DNA of 64,000 nt from JAIBJN01 sp035461525 (GTDB lineage Bacteria > Actinomycetota > Thermoleophilia > Gaiellales > Gaiellaceae), in assembly GCA_035461525.1 (NCBI GenBank), contig DATHVD010000096.1, positions 1 to 64,000 on the forward strand. The letters run 5' to 3'. Each line of letters opens with the position of its first letter. Position 1 is the stretch's first letter. The position numbers and the translations under genes were made by a program. Positions 1 through 9,509 of the stretch are shown piece by piece. Under the pieces are notes generated by a model that had not been told where the DNA came from, ran no database searches, and saw only the letters and a list, made by a program, of their open reading frames with translations.

Positions 1-1128
1 GTAGTTGAGGAGCGGGATGATGCCGCGCTCGCGCAGGAGCTGCATCGCCGCGGCGGGGAAGGCCGAGTCGCTGCCGTCGCTGTTGCGAAACGACTGGCCG
101 AAGTGGAGGATGCTCACGCGCTTGCCCGCGTTCTGCTCGAACCGATCGAGCGCCCGCATATCCCACGGCGCATTCCCCAACCCGTACTGGGCGCCGCCGG
201 CGGCCGTGCCCCAGAGGACGCGCGAGGGCGGCGGGGGCGGATCGCAGGCGGCCGTGGCCGCCGCCAGCGGCGCCGACTGCCCGGAGCGGTTCCCGGCCGC
301 GTCGCGGGCGTCGACGGTAAAGCTGTAGCTCGTCCCGCACGCGAGCGAGCCGATGGTCGCGCTCGTGCCCGAGACGTCGAGCACCTTCGTCCCGTCCCGG
401 TAGACGCCGTAGCCGGCGACGCCGACGTCGTCCGTCGAGGCGCGCCAGGAGAGCGCGACGGAGGTCTGGCTCGCGGCCCCGGGGGTCAGCTCGGCGGGTA
501 CGGTCGGAGGCTTCGTGTCCGCCTCGGTCTCTCCGGCAACCGCGACCACGAGCTCGGGCTTCCTCGCCGCCTCACGCGTCGCGAACGTCGCCCCCTTGCT
601 CGCGAGCGTGGCGAGGCCGAAGCTGAACGTGCCGGCGCCCGTCACCTGCGAGGTGACGTCGAGCTCGACCCAGACATTCGCCGGGAAGCCGTGGCGGGAG
701 GCGACCACGCCGGTCGTGCGCGCCGGACGGGTGTTCCAGGTCACCTTTGCCTCCGTCCAGCTCGTGCCCGTCCGGTAGAGCCTCGCGGTCTCCTTCGTGC
801 CGCGCGTCGCGTAGATCCGGAGCGTCGCCTTCACGACGGGGCCTGACAGGCTCGCGACGTCGAACATGACGAGCGACTCCCTGACGGGCGAGCCGTTGAT
901 CCGCATCGCCTGCTTCTTGCCGAAGTTCGAGTTGGGGCGGTCCTTCAGGACCTCGGCATCCCCCCTGGGCGTGTACCTGGCGGCCGACGCGTCGCCGACG
1001 ACGAGGAGGGTCAGGAGCGCGAGGCAGAGCAGGAGCGCGGAGACCGCTCCCCCCGGGACCGCAGGGCTCGGGGGTGCAGCCTGCGCGGCGACGAGCGCCC
1101 GAGCGGCGGGTGCGGCGGTCCCTTGCAC
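1..1128 (-). CDS. Secreted DNRLRE / fibronectin III / GH26-like protein (partial)
   Basis: The C-terminus runs off the left edge. The reading frame starts at GTG 1128, the first start after an in-frame TAA. It opens with an Ala-rich segment and a hydrophobic signal-peptide core ending near ASAA. Next comes a DNRLRE-type beta-sandwich region (about residues 45-195) with typical TLRIYAT and VTWNTRP stretches, then a fibronectin type III domain (about 215-295) and a proline linker. The last visible part contains RFEQNAGKRVSILHFGQSF and resembles the start of GH26/mannanase-like domains in secreted actinobacterial proteins. It probably acts on or binds extracellular polysaccharide. The catalytic residues lie outside the window, so enzymatic activity is unproven. 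It is the last visible gene of a minus-strand glycan group. Confidence 0.75.
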   Translation of the reverse strand, partial: MQGTAAPAARALVAAQAAPPSPAVPGGAVSALLLCLALLTLLVVGDASAARYTPRGDAEVLKDRPNSNFGKKQAMRINGSPVRESLVMFDVASLSGPVVKATLRIYATRGTKETARLYRTGTSWTEAKVTWNTRPARTTGVVASRHGFPANVWVELDVTSQVTGAGTFSFGLATLASKGATFATREAARKPELVVAVAGETEADTKPPTVPAELTPGAASQTSVALSWRASTDDVGVAGYGVYRDGTKVLDVSGTSATIGSLACGTSYSFTVDARDAAGNRSGQSAPLAAATAACDPPPPPSRVLWGTAAGGAQYGLGNAPWDMRALDRFEQNAGKRVSILHFGQSFRNSDGSDSAFPAAAMQLLRERGIIPLLNY

Positions 1129-1192
1129 TCTCCCTCGCCGGCATCGGCTCCGGGTCGAAATGCCTTAGGAAGATCCCTGACAAGGGGGTACG

Positions 1193-2266
1193 CTAGGAGC
1201 GCTTGAGGGCAGCGAGCGCGGGATTCAGCCATGTCCGGCGCTCGGGGAAGAGGAAGAGCTCGGCCAGAGGACGGGCGAGCAGACGCGGCGAGATTGCTTC
1301 GGCGACGAGCCAGGCGACGAAGAGGAGCCGCAGCGGAGGAGAGACGTCGAACCGCCCGAGTGACGTGCGGATGCCCGTGACGAGCAGGCTCCGGAGCCTG
1401 TCGTCCGGGAGGGGATGGGATTCCGGCGCGAGGCGGAGGGAGACCAGCCTGCCGGCGACGTCGCAGACCGCCTCGATGCTCGCGGTCTCGTCTGCAAAGC
1501 CGAGCTCCCTGGCGAGCCGGAGGAGGTGGCGGCGCGCGCTCGCGGCGGCGACGATCGACCGCCGCAGCTGTTCGAGGTCGAGCGTTGCCCGCCCGAGCTC
1601 GTGGGCGTTGCCCGAGTGCACACGGCGCAGGGCGCCGACCTCTTCGAGAGACACGATGGGCCCGAGCAGGGTCGCGAGGTGGACGATGTACCAGTCGGCG
1701 AGAATCCGGAACTCGGCCTCGGGCACCGGGCAGATACGCTCGAGCGCCGTGCGGGCGAACGCGTTGCCACTCGTGGCCATCCAGGGGACGTCGAACGGGA
1801 AGGCGAGCATCTCGCGGCGCAGGTCGCCCGACGGCATGTGCACGTGCTCCGGCGGCAGCAGCGTCCCCGTTCGCCGGCTGGTCTCGTCGATCACCTCCAT
1901 CCGGTACTGGACCCGGGCGGCGAAGCGGTTGGAGGCGAACGTCTCCGCTACACGGGCGCACGTGTCGGGCATGAGCACGTCGTCGGCGTCGAGGAACAGG
2001 ACAACGTCTCCACTGCTGTGCTCGAGGCCCGCGTTGAAGGCCGACCCCTGGCCCCCGTTCGGCTTCAGGACGGCCGTCACGTCGCTCTCGAAGGCCGCGA
2101 TTACGGAGCGGGAGTCGTCGGTCGACCCGTCGTCGACGATGACGACCTCGACGCGTTCGTACGACTGCCCGAGCGCGCTCTCGACCGCCTCGCGCAGGAA
2201 GCGGCCGTAGTTGTAGTTGTTGACGACCACGGCCACGCTCGGCCGGGTCGCCCTCCCCGTGCTCAC
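1193..2266 (-). CDS. Family 2 glycosyltransferase
   Basis: A 357-residue cytosolic GT-A fold transferase. The N-terminus has the GT2 pattern VAVVVNNYNYGRFL, then VIVDDGSTDDS for nucleotide-sugar binding and the DXD-type motif LDADD near residue 100. A helical C-terminal region follows. The longer open frame upstream is not used: GTG 2266 overlaps the TGA of the preceding gene by four bases (GTGA), which indicates translational coupling. It should transfer a sugar from a nucleotide donor to a growing surface glycan. Donor and linkage cannot be read from the sequence. Confidence 0.85.
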   Translation of the reverse strand: MSTGRATRPSVAVVVNNYNYGRFLREAVESALGQSYERVEVVIVDDGSTDDSRSVIAAFESDVTAVLKPNGGQGSAFNAGLEHSSGDVVLFLDADDVLMPDTCARVAETFASNRFAARVQYRMEVIDETSRRTGTLLPPEHVHMPSGDLRREMLAFPFDVPWMATSGNAFARTALERICPVPEAEFRILADWYIVHLATLLGPIVSLEEVGALRRVHSGNAHELGRATLDLEQLRRSIVAAASARRHLLRLARELGFADETASIEAVCDVAGRLVSLRLAPESHPLPDDRLRSLLVTGIRTSLGRFDVSPPLRLLFVAWLVAEAISPRLLARPLAELFLFPERRTWLNPALAALKRS

Positions 2267-3348
2267 CTCGTCTCTCCGAAGACCTCGAGGAGGCCGCCGC
2301 CCGGAGGGACGAGCGTCGCGCGCCGGTAGGCGCGCTGCGGCCCGGATTCGTCGCGCCGGTAGAGCAGCGCCTCGAGAAACGAGCGGTGCTCGAGGGGAAC
2401 GGAGGAGATGTCCACGATCGCCTGCCAGCGCTGGCCCGGCTCGAGCGTAACGTCCGCGACCCGCTCGAGGCGGCCGCTCGCGTGGAGCTCCAGCCGGAAG
2501 TCGGTCGAGTCGGGCTCGGCGCTGGCGGCCTGGACGCGGACGGTGCGCGCGTCGATCCAGTTGAGCCAGATCGCCGTTCTTGGCGGAATCCTCGAGCCCG
2601 GGAGCGTGAGGGTCGCGCGCCGGTACGCCTGCTCGTCCCCGGGCCGGAAAAGTAGGGCCTCGAGCGTCCGGCGGGGGCTGGGAACCGATTCGAGGCCGAG
2701 CTCGGCGCGCCATTCCTCAGCCGTGCCGAGGGTCAGGTGGCGCACGGCCAGGAGCTGCTCTCCGGAGCGCACCTCGAGCCTGTAGTCCGTGTCCTGGAGC
2801 TCCGAGCTCGCGACCTCGACCCGTACCGCCGTGCTCTCGTCAGCGGGGAGCAGCGACAACGACGTGTAGCCCTGCACGCCGTCGGCGGGCAGGGGCGTCC
2901 GGGCGAGCACGACAGCCTCGACCGCAAAGACCAGCGCGACGACGACGAAGAGCGTCGGTCGCCACGGGACGTGCGGCCTGCGCAGTCGGGGGAGCAGCGA
3001 GTCCTCGCTCGCCGGGCGCCTCCTCGCCGCAATCGCTCCGCCGATGCCGGTGATGCCGACGAGCGCGAGGGCCCACGACTCGGTGCGAAGGCCGAATGGC
3101 GTCCAGTGGAGGGCGAGTCCCGTGACGACGCACGCGGCCAGACTCAACCCGACGCTCGCCGCCAGGCGCTCCGGCCAGCGCGTCCGCGCGGGAAAGAGGG
3201 CGCTCGTCAGAGCGGCGCCCGGGAGGAGGAGCGCGAGCGGTAGCCCGAACGCCGTCCGGACGGAGGTGGGAGCGGGCGAGAGCGCCACCGCCGCGGCGAC
3301 GGTGGCGGCGATCACGAGCCGGGTCGAGCTAGGGAAACTCGGGATCAA
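2263..3348 (-). CDS. DUF1616-type membrane protein with duplicated C-terminal domain
   Basis: About 361 residues. The first 150 contain four or five hydrophobic helices and the DUF1616-like stretch beginning AFGLPLALLLPG. The rest is probably extracytoplasmic. It is made of two similar units of about 90 residues, each with a D-[YF]-RLE strand, a W-containing strand and an ALL[FY]R...AYRRATL ending. The start is uncertain. TTG 3348 overlaps the upstream gene by 20 bases, while GTG 3315 would leave a short gap. Neighbours on both sides are glycan-assembly genes, and the downstream glycosyltransferase is coupled by a GTGA overlap. The function is unknown. A role in assembly or anchoring of the glycan at the membrane is inferred only from context. 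Confidence 0.75.
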   Translation of the reverse strand: MIPSFPSSTRLVIAATVAAAVALSPAPTSVRTAFGLPLALLLPGAALTSALFPARTRWPERLAASVGLSLAACVVTGLALHWTPFGLRTESWALALVGITGIGGAIAARRRPASEDSLLPRLRRPHVPWRPTLFVVVALVFAVEAVVLARTPLPADGVQGYTSLSLLPADESTAVRVEVASSELQDTDYRLEVRSGEQLLAVRHLTLGTAEEWRAELGLESVPSPRRTLEALLFRPGDEQAYRRATLTLPGSRIPPRTAIWLNWIDARTVRVQAASAEPDSTDFRLELHASGRLERVADVTLEPGQRWQAIVDISSVPLEHRSFLEALLYRRDESGPQRAYRRATLVPPGGGLLEVFGETR

Positions 3349-5284
3349 ACCTGAGGCCTCCGATGTCGTAGATGGCGAGGTCGCCGCTGTCGTAGATCCT
3401 GCTGACGCCCGGCTGGCGGTCGAACTTCGACGTCCATGCGCTCGGGAGGAGCCCCGCCGCCTCCGCCCGACGGGACGTGAAGAAGTAGGCGACCGCCTTG
3501 TCGTCCCTCACGCGGCGCCGGTCCATGACGATGTAGCGGATGTCGTTCCCCATGAGCACGTCGACCATCTCCGGGGTGAGCCCCGGATAGAGGATGACCT
3601 CCCCGATGTTGGGACTCGACCCGGTGAGCGGAATCTGCCGCCGGACGATCAGCAGGCGCGCGTTCGACTCGTCGGCTCCTATGCGCTGCCCCGATCCGAG
3701 CCTCGAGACGGTCCAGTCCGCTGCCGCCGAGCCCTGCGGTTCCAGCACATGCTCCTTGACCGCTATGCGATACGGCAGTCCAAGCCGGAGATCGTATGGC
3801 CAGCCTGCGGCTATCCCCCCGGCGACAAGCAACGCTGAAGCACTTACGAGGAAGCCTTGCGCCACCCGAGGGCGGCGAAGCTCGGCCACCCACACGAACA
3901 CAACAGCCAGGAGGAAGGCGACACCTATGAAGAGGAACTCGGATGCCCGAGCGCCAATCTCCCAGGCCTTCGGAATGAGCCGAAGAAACAGCGTCCCCAA
4001 GTAACCTGTCGCAGCCACAGCAAGGACGAGCGCCATGGGATGACGACGGTACCGGCGCCAGATCGTCACCAGACCGATCATGATGGCAACTGCGATTAGC
4101 GCGACCGACGCGAGGGTAACGACTCGTTCACCCCACGGCCCGACGACGAGGCCGGATTCGTTTACGAAGAGCTGCCTTGGCGCTGCTTCTCGCGAAATAG
4201 TCTGAACGGCTGACTCAAGCGCTAGGGTGAAGACCGGAGTGAGATAGCCAACCGTTTCGCTCGCAACGAATATCAGCCAGAGCATCATGGTCCCAACCGC
4301 AAAGACCATGAAACGCCACGGTGCAAGGAAGGTACCTGGGCGAGCAACCAGCATGTGCACGAGCGATAACCCGGCCAGGAACGCGACAAGCGCATACGTG
4401 GTCATGTGATGAGTTATGACGACCGCGGTAATCAGGACCGGCACAGCGACGGCCCACGCTCTTCGATCGACGCCGCCTTCGCGCTTAGTCCACCGAGCCA
4501 CGCCGGCCAGAGCGAGGACGAAGAGAGGGAGAGCCATTGACTCATACGCGTACTGTGCGGTGAAGAAAAGGTAGTTCGGGTTGGCCACGTAGAGGAGGGC
4601 TCCAAGACCTGCAACGCGGGACGAGCCGCTTACGGCTTCGAAAAGCAAGAAGAGACCAAGCAGCATGACCAGCCGAGCGGCGCCTACGACGATGAGTCCG
4701 GCACCGAAGACGTTCAGGCCGGTGAGTGAAACCACGGCGCTTGTTGCAGTTTCGAGCCCGGTGTACTGAGGCGTCACAGTTAAGATTGTGTTCTCACCGA
4801 ACAGATGGCCGGTCTCGATAGTGTCGATGGCATTTCGCGCATGAACGAACTCGTCCGAATATGTGAAGAAGAACGGATCTTTGATGATCTTGACTAGATA
4901 GAAGGTCAGCCACACGAGCATGACTATGCCAAGTCGCTCAGTACGTGTTGGTTCTGCTGTGACGAGCCGGAAGGCTGCGTAACTGACGACGACAAGGATG
5001 GCAAGCCAGAAGAGGGCTAATCCCCCGCCTTTCCCAGAGCGCGAGAGTGCGTTCGCGATCGCGACGAGGAAGACTCCGCCCCCTGAGACGAGGGCAAACA
5101 CAGGCAGAACACCCCACCGAGGAGACCGGTGGACGCCGGCCGTCGGCCGAGGCTCAACGCGGGCTAGTACGTGAGATCGCTGAACCGGCGGTAGCCGGGG
5201 TTTCTGGTCGGCTCCGGTGCGTCCCGCGCGACGTCTGGCAGCGAGCCAAACGAGGGCCGTGAAAGCGAGAACGAAACGGCTCAA
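3329..5284 (-). CDS. Polytopic membrane protein, GT-C glycosyltransferase-like
   Basis: A 651-residue protein with roughly a dozen hydrophobic segments and a soluble C-terminal domain of about 170 residues. The loop after the second or third helix contains FFFTYSDEFVHARN, where the acidic pair could be the catalytic site expected of polyprenyl-phosphate-sugar-dependent GT-C enzymes. The first canonical start after an in-frame stop is TTG 5284. Base composition is visibly less GC-biased than that of most neighbours, as is the next gene upstream, which suggests later acquisition. It probably adds a sugar on the outer face of the membrane or acts in polymer assembly. The family was recognised only from topology and context. 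Confidence 0.7.
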   Translation of the reverse strand: MSRFVLAFTALVWLAARRRAGRTGADQKPRLPPVQRSHVLARVEPRPTAGVHRSPRWGVLPVFALVSGGGVFLVAIANALSRSGKGGGLALFWLAILVVVSYAAFRLVTAEPTRTERLGIVMLVWLTFYLVKIIKDPFFFTYSDEFVHARNAIDTIETGHLFGENTILTVTPQYTGLETATSAVVSLTGLNVFGAGLIVVGAARLVMLLGLFLLFEAVSGSSRVAGLGALLYVANPNYLFFTAQYAYESMALPLFVLALAGVARWTKREGGVDRRAWAVAVPVLITAVVITHHMTTYALVAFLAGLSLVHMLVARPGTFLAPWRFMVFAVGTMMLWLIFVASETVGYLTPVFTLALESAVQTISREAAPRQLFVNESGLVVGPWGERVVTLASVALIAVAIMIGLVTIWRRYRRHPMALVLAVAATGYLGTLFLRLIPKAWEIGARASEFLFIGVAFLLAVVFVWVAELRRPRVAQGFLVSASALLVAGGIAAGWPYDLRLGLPYRIAVKEHVLEPQGSAAADWTVSRLGSGQRIGADESNARLLIVRRQIPLTGSSPNIGEVILYPGLTPEMVDVLMGNDIRYIVMDRRRVRDDKAVAYFFTSRRAEAAGLLPSAWTSKFDRQPGVSRIYDSGDLAIYDIGGLRFDPEFP

Positions 5285-5399
5285 AGTCAGCGACGCCAGC
5301 TCCGTCCAATTCTCGATGAAGCGGCTCTCTCCCGCGATGCATGCCTGGAAAGAGCTTGTGCCTCAGGCGAATGTCGCAAGTCTTCTTTGGCCAGGTTCA

Positions 5400-6659
5400 T
5401 CACTGCGTCCCATTCGCGATGAGCTCAACGTAGATTCGCTCGATGCGCGGAATCGCGACCTCGGGAGTAAATCGGCGCGCGCGAACGCGAGCCTCTCTCC
5501 CGAGGCGGTCCCGGAGACGAGGATCCTGGATCAGCCGCTCCATGGCGCGCGTGAGCGCGCGGACGTCCCCAGGGGGCACGAGAAGGCCCGTCTCCTCGGG
5601 GACGATCATGTCGCTATGTCCTCCTGGCTGGGTACCGATGACTGCCTTGCCACGACTCATCGCCTCGCAGACGACCGTTCCGAACGGCTCGGGCAGGACG
5701 GAAGGAAGAACGCCGAAGAGGCAGCGTTCCCATGCAGCCATGACGGCGCTGTGGGGAAAGTCCCGAAGGACGATCACGCCGGGCGGCAAGGGCGGCGAGT
5801 CCCGTTCGAGTGTCCCGATGAGGACGAGCGGCGGCGGCTCCTCCAGCCGCTGGTACGCCTCGAGAAGCTGCTCGACGCCTTTCACGCGGCGAAGCGCGCC
5901 AACGAAGAGCAGGAACGGCTCTGCAGGCAACTGAACCAAGTACCTGTCCAGGGAGCCGCCGCTCTCAGAGGCGAGATCCTCGTCGCGCACGCTCCCGATC
6001 ACGTCGTGGACAATCGAGCCGGTCGCTGCCGTCCCCACCTTGCGGTCGTCCAGGAAGTCGCGGCGAACTATGGTCTGTACGTACGAACTAATGCTGTGGA
6101 TTGCCCGCACCTTTCGGCGAAGAAGAGGTGCGCTGAACCGCACGCCGACCGCGGCGGCCAGGCCCTTCGAGCGACCGTACTCGACCGCCGAGCAGCGGAT
6201 GCACTTGACCAAGCCGGGTCCTGTGCAATGCCTGCCCTCGTGGACCAGTGTGCGGGTGGCGCAGCTGTAAGCGTAGTCCCGCGCGGTCAGCAGAAGCGGG
6301 ATGTTCGTGCCCAGCAGGGCGGCTGCGCATGAATAGCTGAACCAGCCGTATGAGTGGACAACGTCGGGTCTAAACCGGCGGATCAGGCGACGGAGCCCGA
6401 CCACGGTGATCGGGTCGGGAAAAGGCGGTTGATGGTGTTGACTCCGCGTCCGGACCAGAACAGGAAGGGTCCGGAGTTGCCGCAACCGGTGGACGGATAT
6501 CCCGTCGTCGTCCTCCACAGGTGCAACGCCGTTCTGCCACACGGTGGCAACAACGACATCGTGCCCACGATGGACGAGCTCACGTGGGATCAAGCGGCTT
6601 TGGATCTGTGCGCCGCCGATGTGCGGCGGGTAGTGATCTGTGGCAAGCAGGATGCGCAC
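5400..6659 (-). CDS. Family 4 glycosyltransferase (GT-B fold)
   Basis: A 419-residue protein starting at GTG 6659. The N-terminal Rossmann half opens with ILLATDHYPPHIGGAQ, a typical GT4 acceptor-domain start. The C-terminal half carries LLFVGALRRVKGVEQLLEA and the EX7E region PEPFGTVVCEAMSRGKAVI that binds the nucleotide sugar in this family. It has no membrane segments, so it should act on the cytosolic face. Codon use is less GC-rich than in the flanking genes, as in its downstream neighbour. The acceptor and donor sugars are not deducible. Confidence 0.88.
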   Translation of the reverse strand: MRILLATDHYPPHIGGAQIQSRLIPRELVHRGHDVVVATVWQNGVAPVEDDDGISVHRLRQLRTLPVLVRTRSQHHQPPFPDPITVVGLRRLIRRFRPDVVHSYGWFSYSCAAALLGTNIPLLLTARDYAYSCATRTLVHEGRHCTGPGLVKCIRCSAVEYGRSKGLAAAVGVRFSAPLLRRKVRAIHSISSYVQTIVRRDFLDDRKVGTAATGSIVHDVIGSVRDEDLASESGGSLDRYLVQLPAEPFLLFVGALRRVKGVEQLLEAYQRLEEPPPLVLIGTLERDSPPLPPGVIVLRDFPHSAVMAAWERCLFGVLPSVLPEPFGTVVCEAMSRGKAVIGTQPGGHSDMIVPEETGLLVPPGDVRALTRAMERLIQDPRLRDRLGREARVRARRFTPEVAIPRIERIYVELIANGTQ

Positions 6660-6700
6660 GAAGATGTTCTTCTAGCGAGGGGTCTCGGGCGGAGTGAGGG

Positions 6701-7828
6701 TCACGATGCTGGTCTGGCAGCGGCGACGGTCTCATAGAGGTTCGACAGCTTGTCCGCGCACTCGTCCCACGTCGGCAGGGCCGGGGGATCTCGAACCGGC
6801 CGCTTGTCCAGCTCCTCAAGCACGGCGGCCGCGACCTCCTCGGGCGAGGTCGCGAGCGGAACTCCGCGTGCGTGTCCGTCCTCGACGAGTTGGGTCAAAC
6901 CGGGCCTCTCCGCAACGATTAGCCGGCAGCCGACGGCGAGCGCCTCGAGGGCCGCCATCGGTTGGGTCTCGAACTCGCTCAGCAGGAGGACGACCTTCGC
7001 CCGCGCGAGCTCCTCTGCCATGCCGGCGCGATCCTCCGCCGGAACGGCGCGGATCTCGACGCGGCCAGCCACACCGAGCTCCCCGGCCAGACGCTCGAGC
7101 TCGTCTTCGTACGGCCCCCGACCCGCTATCCAGAGCCGGGCGTCCGGGCGGCGGCGCAGCACGTGGGGGAAGGCTGCGAGAACGCGCTGGTGCCCCTTGT
7201 ACCGCTCGAGCCTTCCCACCGAGGCCACGAGTGCGCCGTTCGAGGACCCGCGGGACCGTGCGGCGTCCCGGGGAAGGTCGCTGCCGTTCGGGATGACTAC
7301 GAGTCGGTCGCGCGGGACGCGCAGGCGCCTCGAGTACTCCTCGACCTCGGCGCGCGTCAGCGCGACCAGCCGATCGGCCCGCGAAAGGAGGGGCTGGAGG
7401 AGCGCCACCTGCAGCGGTCGGACGGACTGCCGCAGCCGCGACGAATGCCCGCCGGCGTGGAAGGTGACAAGGTACGGGAGCCCGGCCCGGGCCGCCGCAA
7501 ACATGGCCAGCGGCGCCACGAATGTGTGGTAACCCTGCACGTGCACGAGGTCCCAGTCCGCGCCGGCGATCTCACGGTAGACGCCGGGGGCGAAGTAGTA
7601 GTCGCGCTCCGCCGGCCAGGCCCGTACGCGCCGGACGGCTACGCCTTCGATCTCGTCGCGGGGCGGCAGCTCGCCCGTGGGATCCGTCGTCAGGATCGTG
7701 ACGGCCACTCCGCGTTCCGCGAGCCGGCGGGACACCTCGTTCACGTGGAGCTCCACTCCGCCCGTAAAGGGGAGGTACCTAGCTGTCACGATCAGGAGAC
7801 GAAGGCGTCTGGGCCGGCGTCGCCCCAC
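6701..7828 (-). CDS. Family 4 glycosyltransferase
   Basis: The open frame continues upstream, but the true start is most likely GTG 7828. It shares a base with the TAG stop of the previous gene (TAGTG) and has an AAGGAG ribosome site about nine bases upstream (7842-7837). That gives 375 residues. The N-terminal pattern is LLIVTARYLPFTGGVELHV. The sugar-nucleotide half contains ASVGRLERYKGHQRVL and the EX7E-type segment ETQPMAALEALAVGCRLIV. It is a cytosolic GT-B transferase working on the same surface glycan as its neighbours. The tight coupling to the GT2 gene suggests the two act together. Confidence 0.88.
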   Translation of the reverse strand: MGRRRPRRLRLLIVTARYLPFTGGVELHVNEVSRRLAERGVAVTILTTDPTGELPPRDEIEGVAVRRVRAWPAERDYYFAPGVYREIAGADWDLVHVQGYHTFVAPLAMFAAARAGLPYLVTFHAGGHSSRLRQSVRPLQVALLQPLLSRADRLVALTRAEVEEYSRRLRVPRDRLVVIPNGSDLPRDAARSRGSSNGALVASVGRLERYKGHQRVLAAFPHVLRRRPDARLWIAGRGPYEDELERLAGELGVAGRVEIRAVPAEDRAGMAEELARAKVVLLLSEFETQPMAALEALAVGCRLIVAERPGLTQLVEDGHARGVPLATSPEEVAAAVLEELDKRPVRDPPALPTWDECADKLSNLYETVAAARPAS

Positions 7829-8814
7829 TACCGGGCTCCTTCGCGTCCATCTCCGTCCGGCCGAGAGGTCGGCCGTCCGCCCAGCTCTCCGTCCCACCCT
7901 CGCCTCCTTGCCGCCCGGGTGGGCATCAGGTGGCCGACCGCGTAGCCGGCGGTCGTGGTCGCGAGCCCGCCGACGATGAGACCCGCTCGAGCGAGCCCGT
8001 GGGGATCGCGATCGAGTACGAAGTCGGCCAATCCTCGACCGACGCCGCGGGGGAGGATTTCCCGCGCGTAGTGACGCTCGGACGACAAGGCGTCACTCGC
8101 GCCGAGGAGCCGCGAGATTACTGCCTTGGATCCTCCCTCGTAATAGCAGCGTGAAAGGAAACGACGGACCGTGGTGCGGGACTTTCGAACGTGGTGCATG
8201 ACTCGAGCTTCGGGAAGAAGCACGAGACGTTTACCCGGCCAACGCTGGCGCAGCCGGATGCAGAGTTCTGTCTCGTCGCAGGAGTAGCCGATCCGAAAGC
8301 CCCCGATCATCAGCAGAAGGTCTCGCCGGAAGGACATGTTCACGCCCCAGAGGTTGCGAACGTCGTCCTGACCAAGCGGCATTCCGCGGTGATTGCATCC
8401 CACGACCCACTCGAACTCAGGAGGAAACCAGCCGGGCCGTCCGCCTTCCCAGATCGGCCAGGCGGAGCCTCCCACCCCAGCCACGCCGTCATCCGAAAAG
8501 GGCTCGGCCAGGAGCTCGAGCCACTGCCTGGTGGCGTAGGCGTCGTCATCAAGGAACGCCACGTGATTCCCGGTGGCCGCGTGAACACCGGTGTTCCTAG
8601 CCCCGTGCAGGCCCCGCGGCCCGCTGCTCTGAACCACACGAACATGAGGTAAACCGCGCCGGGCGCGAGCGAGGAGGGAGTCGTTGTGGTCGACCACCAC
8701 GATGACCTCATGCGCCGGGAGAGTCTGCTCGCCGACCGAGGAGACCGCTTGGCGGAGCAGGTTCCACCGGCGTTCGTCGTAGGCGCAGATGACGACGGAG
8801 AAGTTGGGCCTCAT
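7828..8814 (-). CDS. Family 2 glycosyltransferase
   Basis: A 328-residue protein starting at ATG 8814. The GT2 core is clear: FSVVICAYDERRW at the start, VVVDHNDS, the conserved RNTG of GT2 enzymes, and the DXD-type motif FLDDDA near residue 92. A second acidic motif CDETELCIRLRQ near residue 180 fits the catalytic base region. The C-terminus has a weak hydrophobic stretch (GLIVGGLATTTAGYAVG) that may associate with the membrane. It is directly coupled to the next gene by a TAGTG junction. Confidence 0.87.
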   Translation of the reverse strand: MRPNFSVVICAYDERRWNLLRQAVSSVGEQTLPAHEVIVVVDHNDSLLARARRGLPHVRVVQSSGPRGLHGARNTGVHAATGNHVAFLDDDAYATRQWLELLAEPFSDDGVAGVGGSAWPIWEGGRPGWFPPEFEWVVGCNHRGMPLGQDDVRNLWGVNMSFRRDLLLMIGGFRIGYSCDETELCIRLRQRWPGKRLVLLPEARVMHHVRKSRTTVRRFLSRCYYEGGSKAVISRLLGASDALSSERHYAREILPRGVGRGLADFVLDRDPHGLARAGLIVGGLATTTAGYAVGHLMPTRAARRRGWDGELGGRPTSRPDGDGREGAR

Positions 8815-8945
8815 CGCAATCGCGCCCTTCCCGCGCGCGTCGTGTCGCCAGTCGCCTTGATGGTCATCTCATGTCGCTTGCCGCAGGAAGCGTTCGCCCC
8901 GGTCGTCAGAGTGTAGTCGTGCGCGTGCCGCACCTGAACACGTCG

Positions 8946-9509
8946 TCAGGCCGGCTGGCGGCCGTCCTGCTTCGCCGGGAACACCCAGAGTCGGTAGAGC
9001 AGGAAGTTGAAGACGATGGTCGGCAAAGTCGCGAGCGCGAAGGCGACGGACTTGATCACGAACGCCTCGGTCAGCACGGAGCCGAGCGTGTCGGTGAGGC
9101 CCGTGCGCGCCAGCGCGTCGTAGACCGCCAGTCCCGGCTCCGGAACGATGCTCGAGAAGACGTGGGTCAGAGGAGTTTGGATGCCGTAGACGCCGACGAC
9201 CGTCGTCGTCACGAACCTCGCAGCCTGTCCCACGGGGGCTCCCGAGGCGCGGAAGACCCAGGTGCGGTTCAGGTAGAAGCTGATCGAGATCGCCACCGTC
9301 CCGGAGATCACCTTCGCGATCCAGACCAGCTCGAGCGGCAACCGCAGGATCTTCGTGAGCGCGATGAAGAGGACGTAGTCGAGAAGCGTGTTTCCCAGCC
9401 CGACCGTGAGATAGCGGCGGAACTCGAGCGTTCGCCGCCAGGTCGCGCGCGCGATGCCGGGCCGGCTCGGAGAGGCCGCAGACGTGCGTTCGGAGTCGGT
9501 GTGTGCCAT
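8946..9509 (-). CDS. GtrA family membrane protein
   Basis: A 187-residue protein from ATG 9509 with a charged N-terminus (about 30 residues) and four predicted transmembrane helices. The family hallmark YLTVGLGNTLLDYVLF occurs at the first helix, and FYLNRTWVF follows the second. GtrA proteins are thought to flip or help transfer polyprenyl-phosphate-linked sugars for later GT-C enzymes. That fits the nearby GT-C genes at 3329 and 9726. It is the first gene of the minus-strand group. A 171-bp gap separates it from the divergent plus-strand group, and that gap must hold both promoters. Confidence 0.88.
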   Translation of the reverse strand: MAHTDSERTSAASPSRPGIARATWRRTLEFRRYLTVGLGNTLLDYVLFIALTKILRLPLELVWIAKVISGTVAISISFYLNRTWVFRASGAPVGQAARFVTTTVVGVYGIQTPLTHVFSSIVPEPGLAVYDALARTGLTDTLGSVLTEAFVIKSVAFALATLPTIVFNFLLYRLWVFPAKQDGRQPA

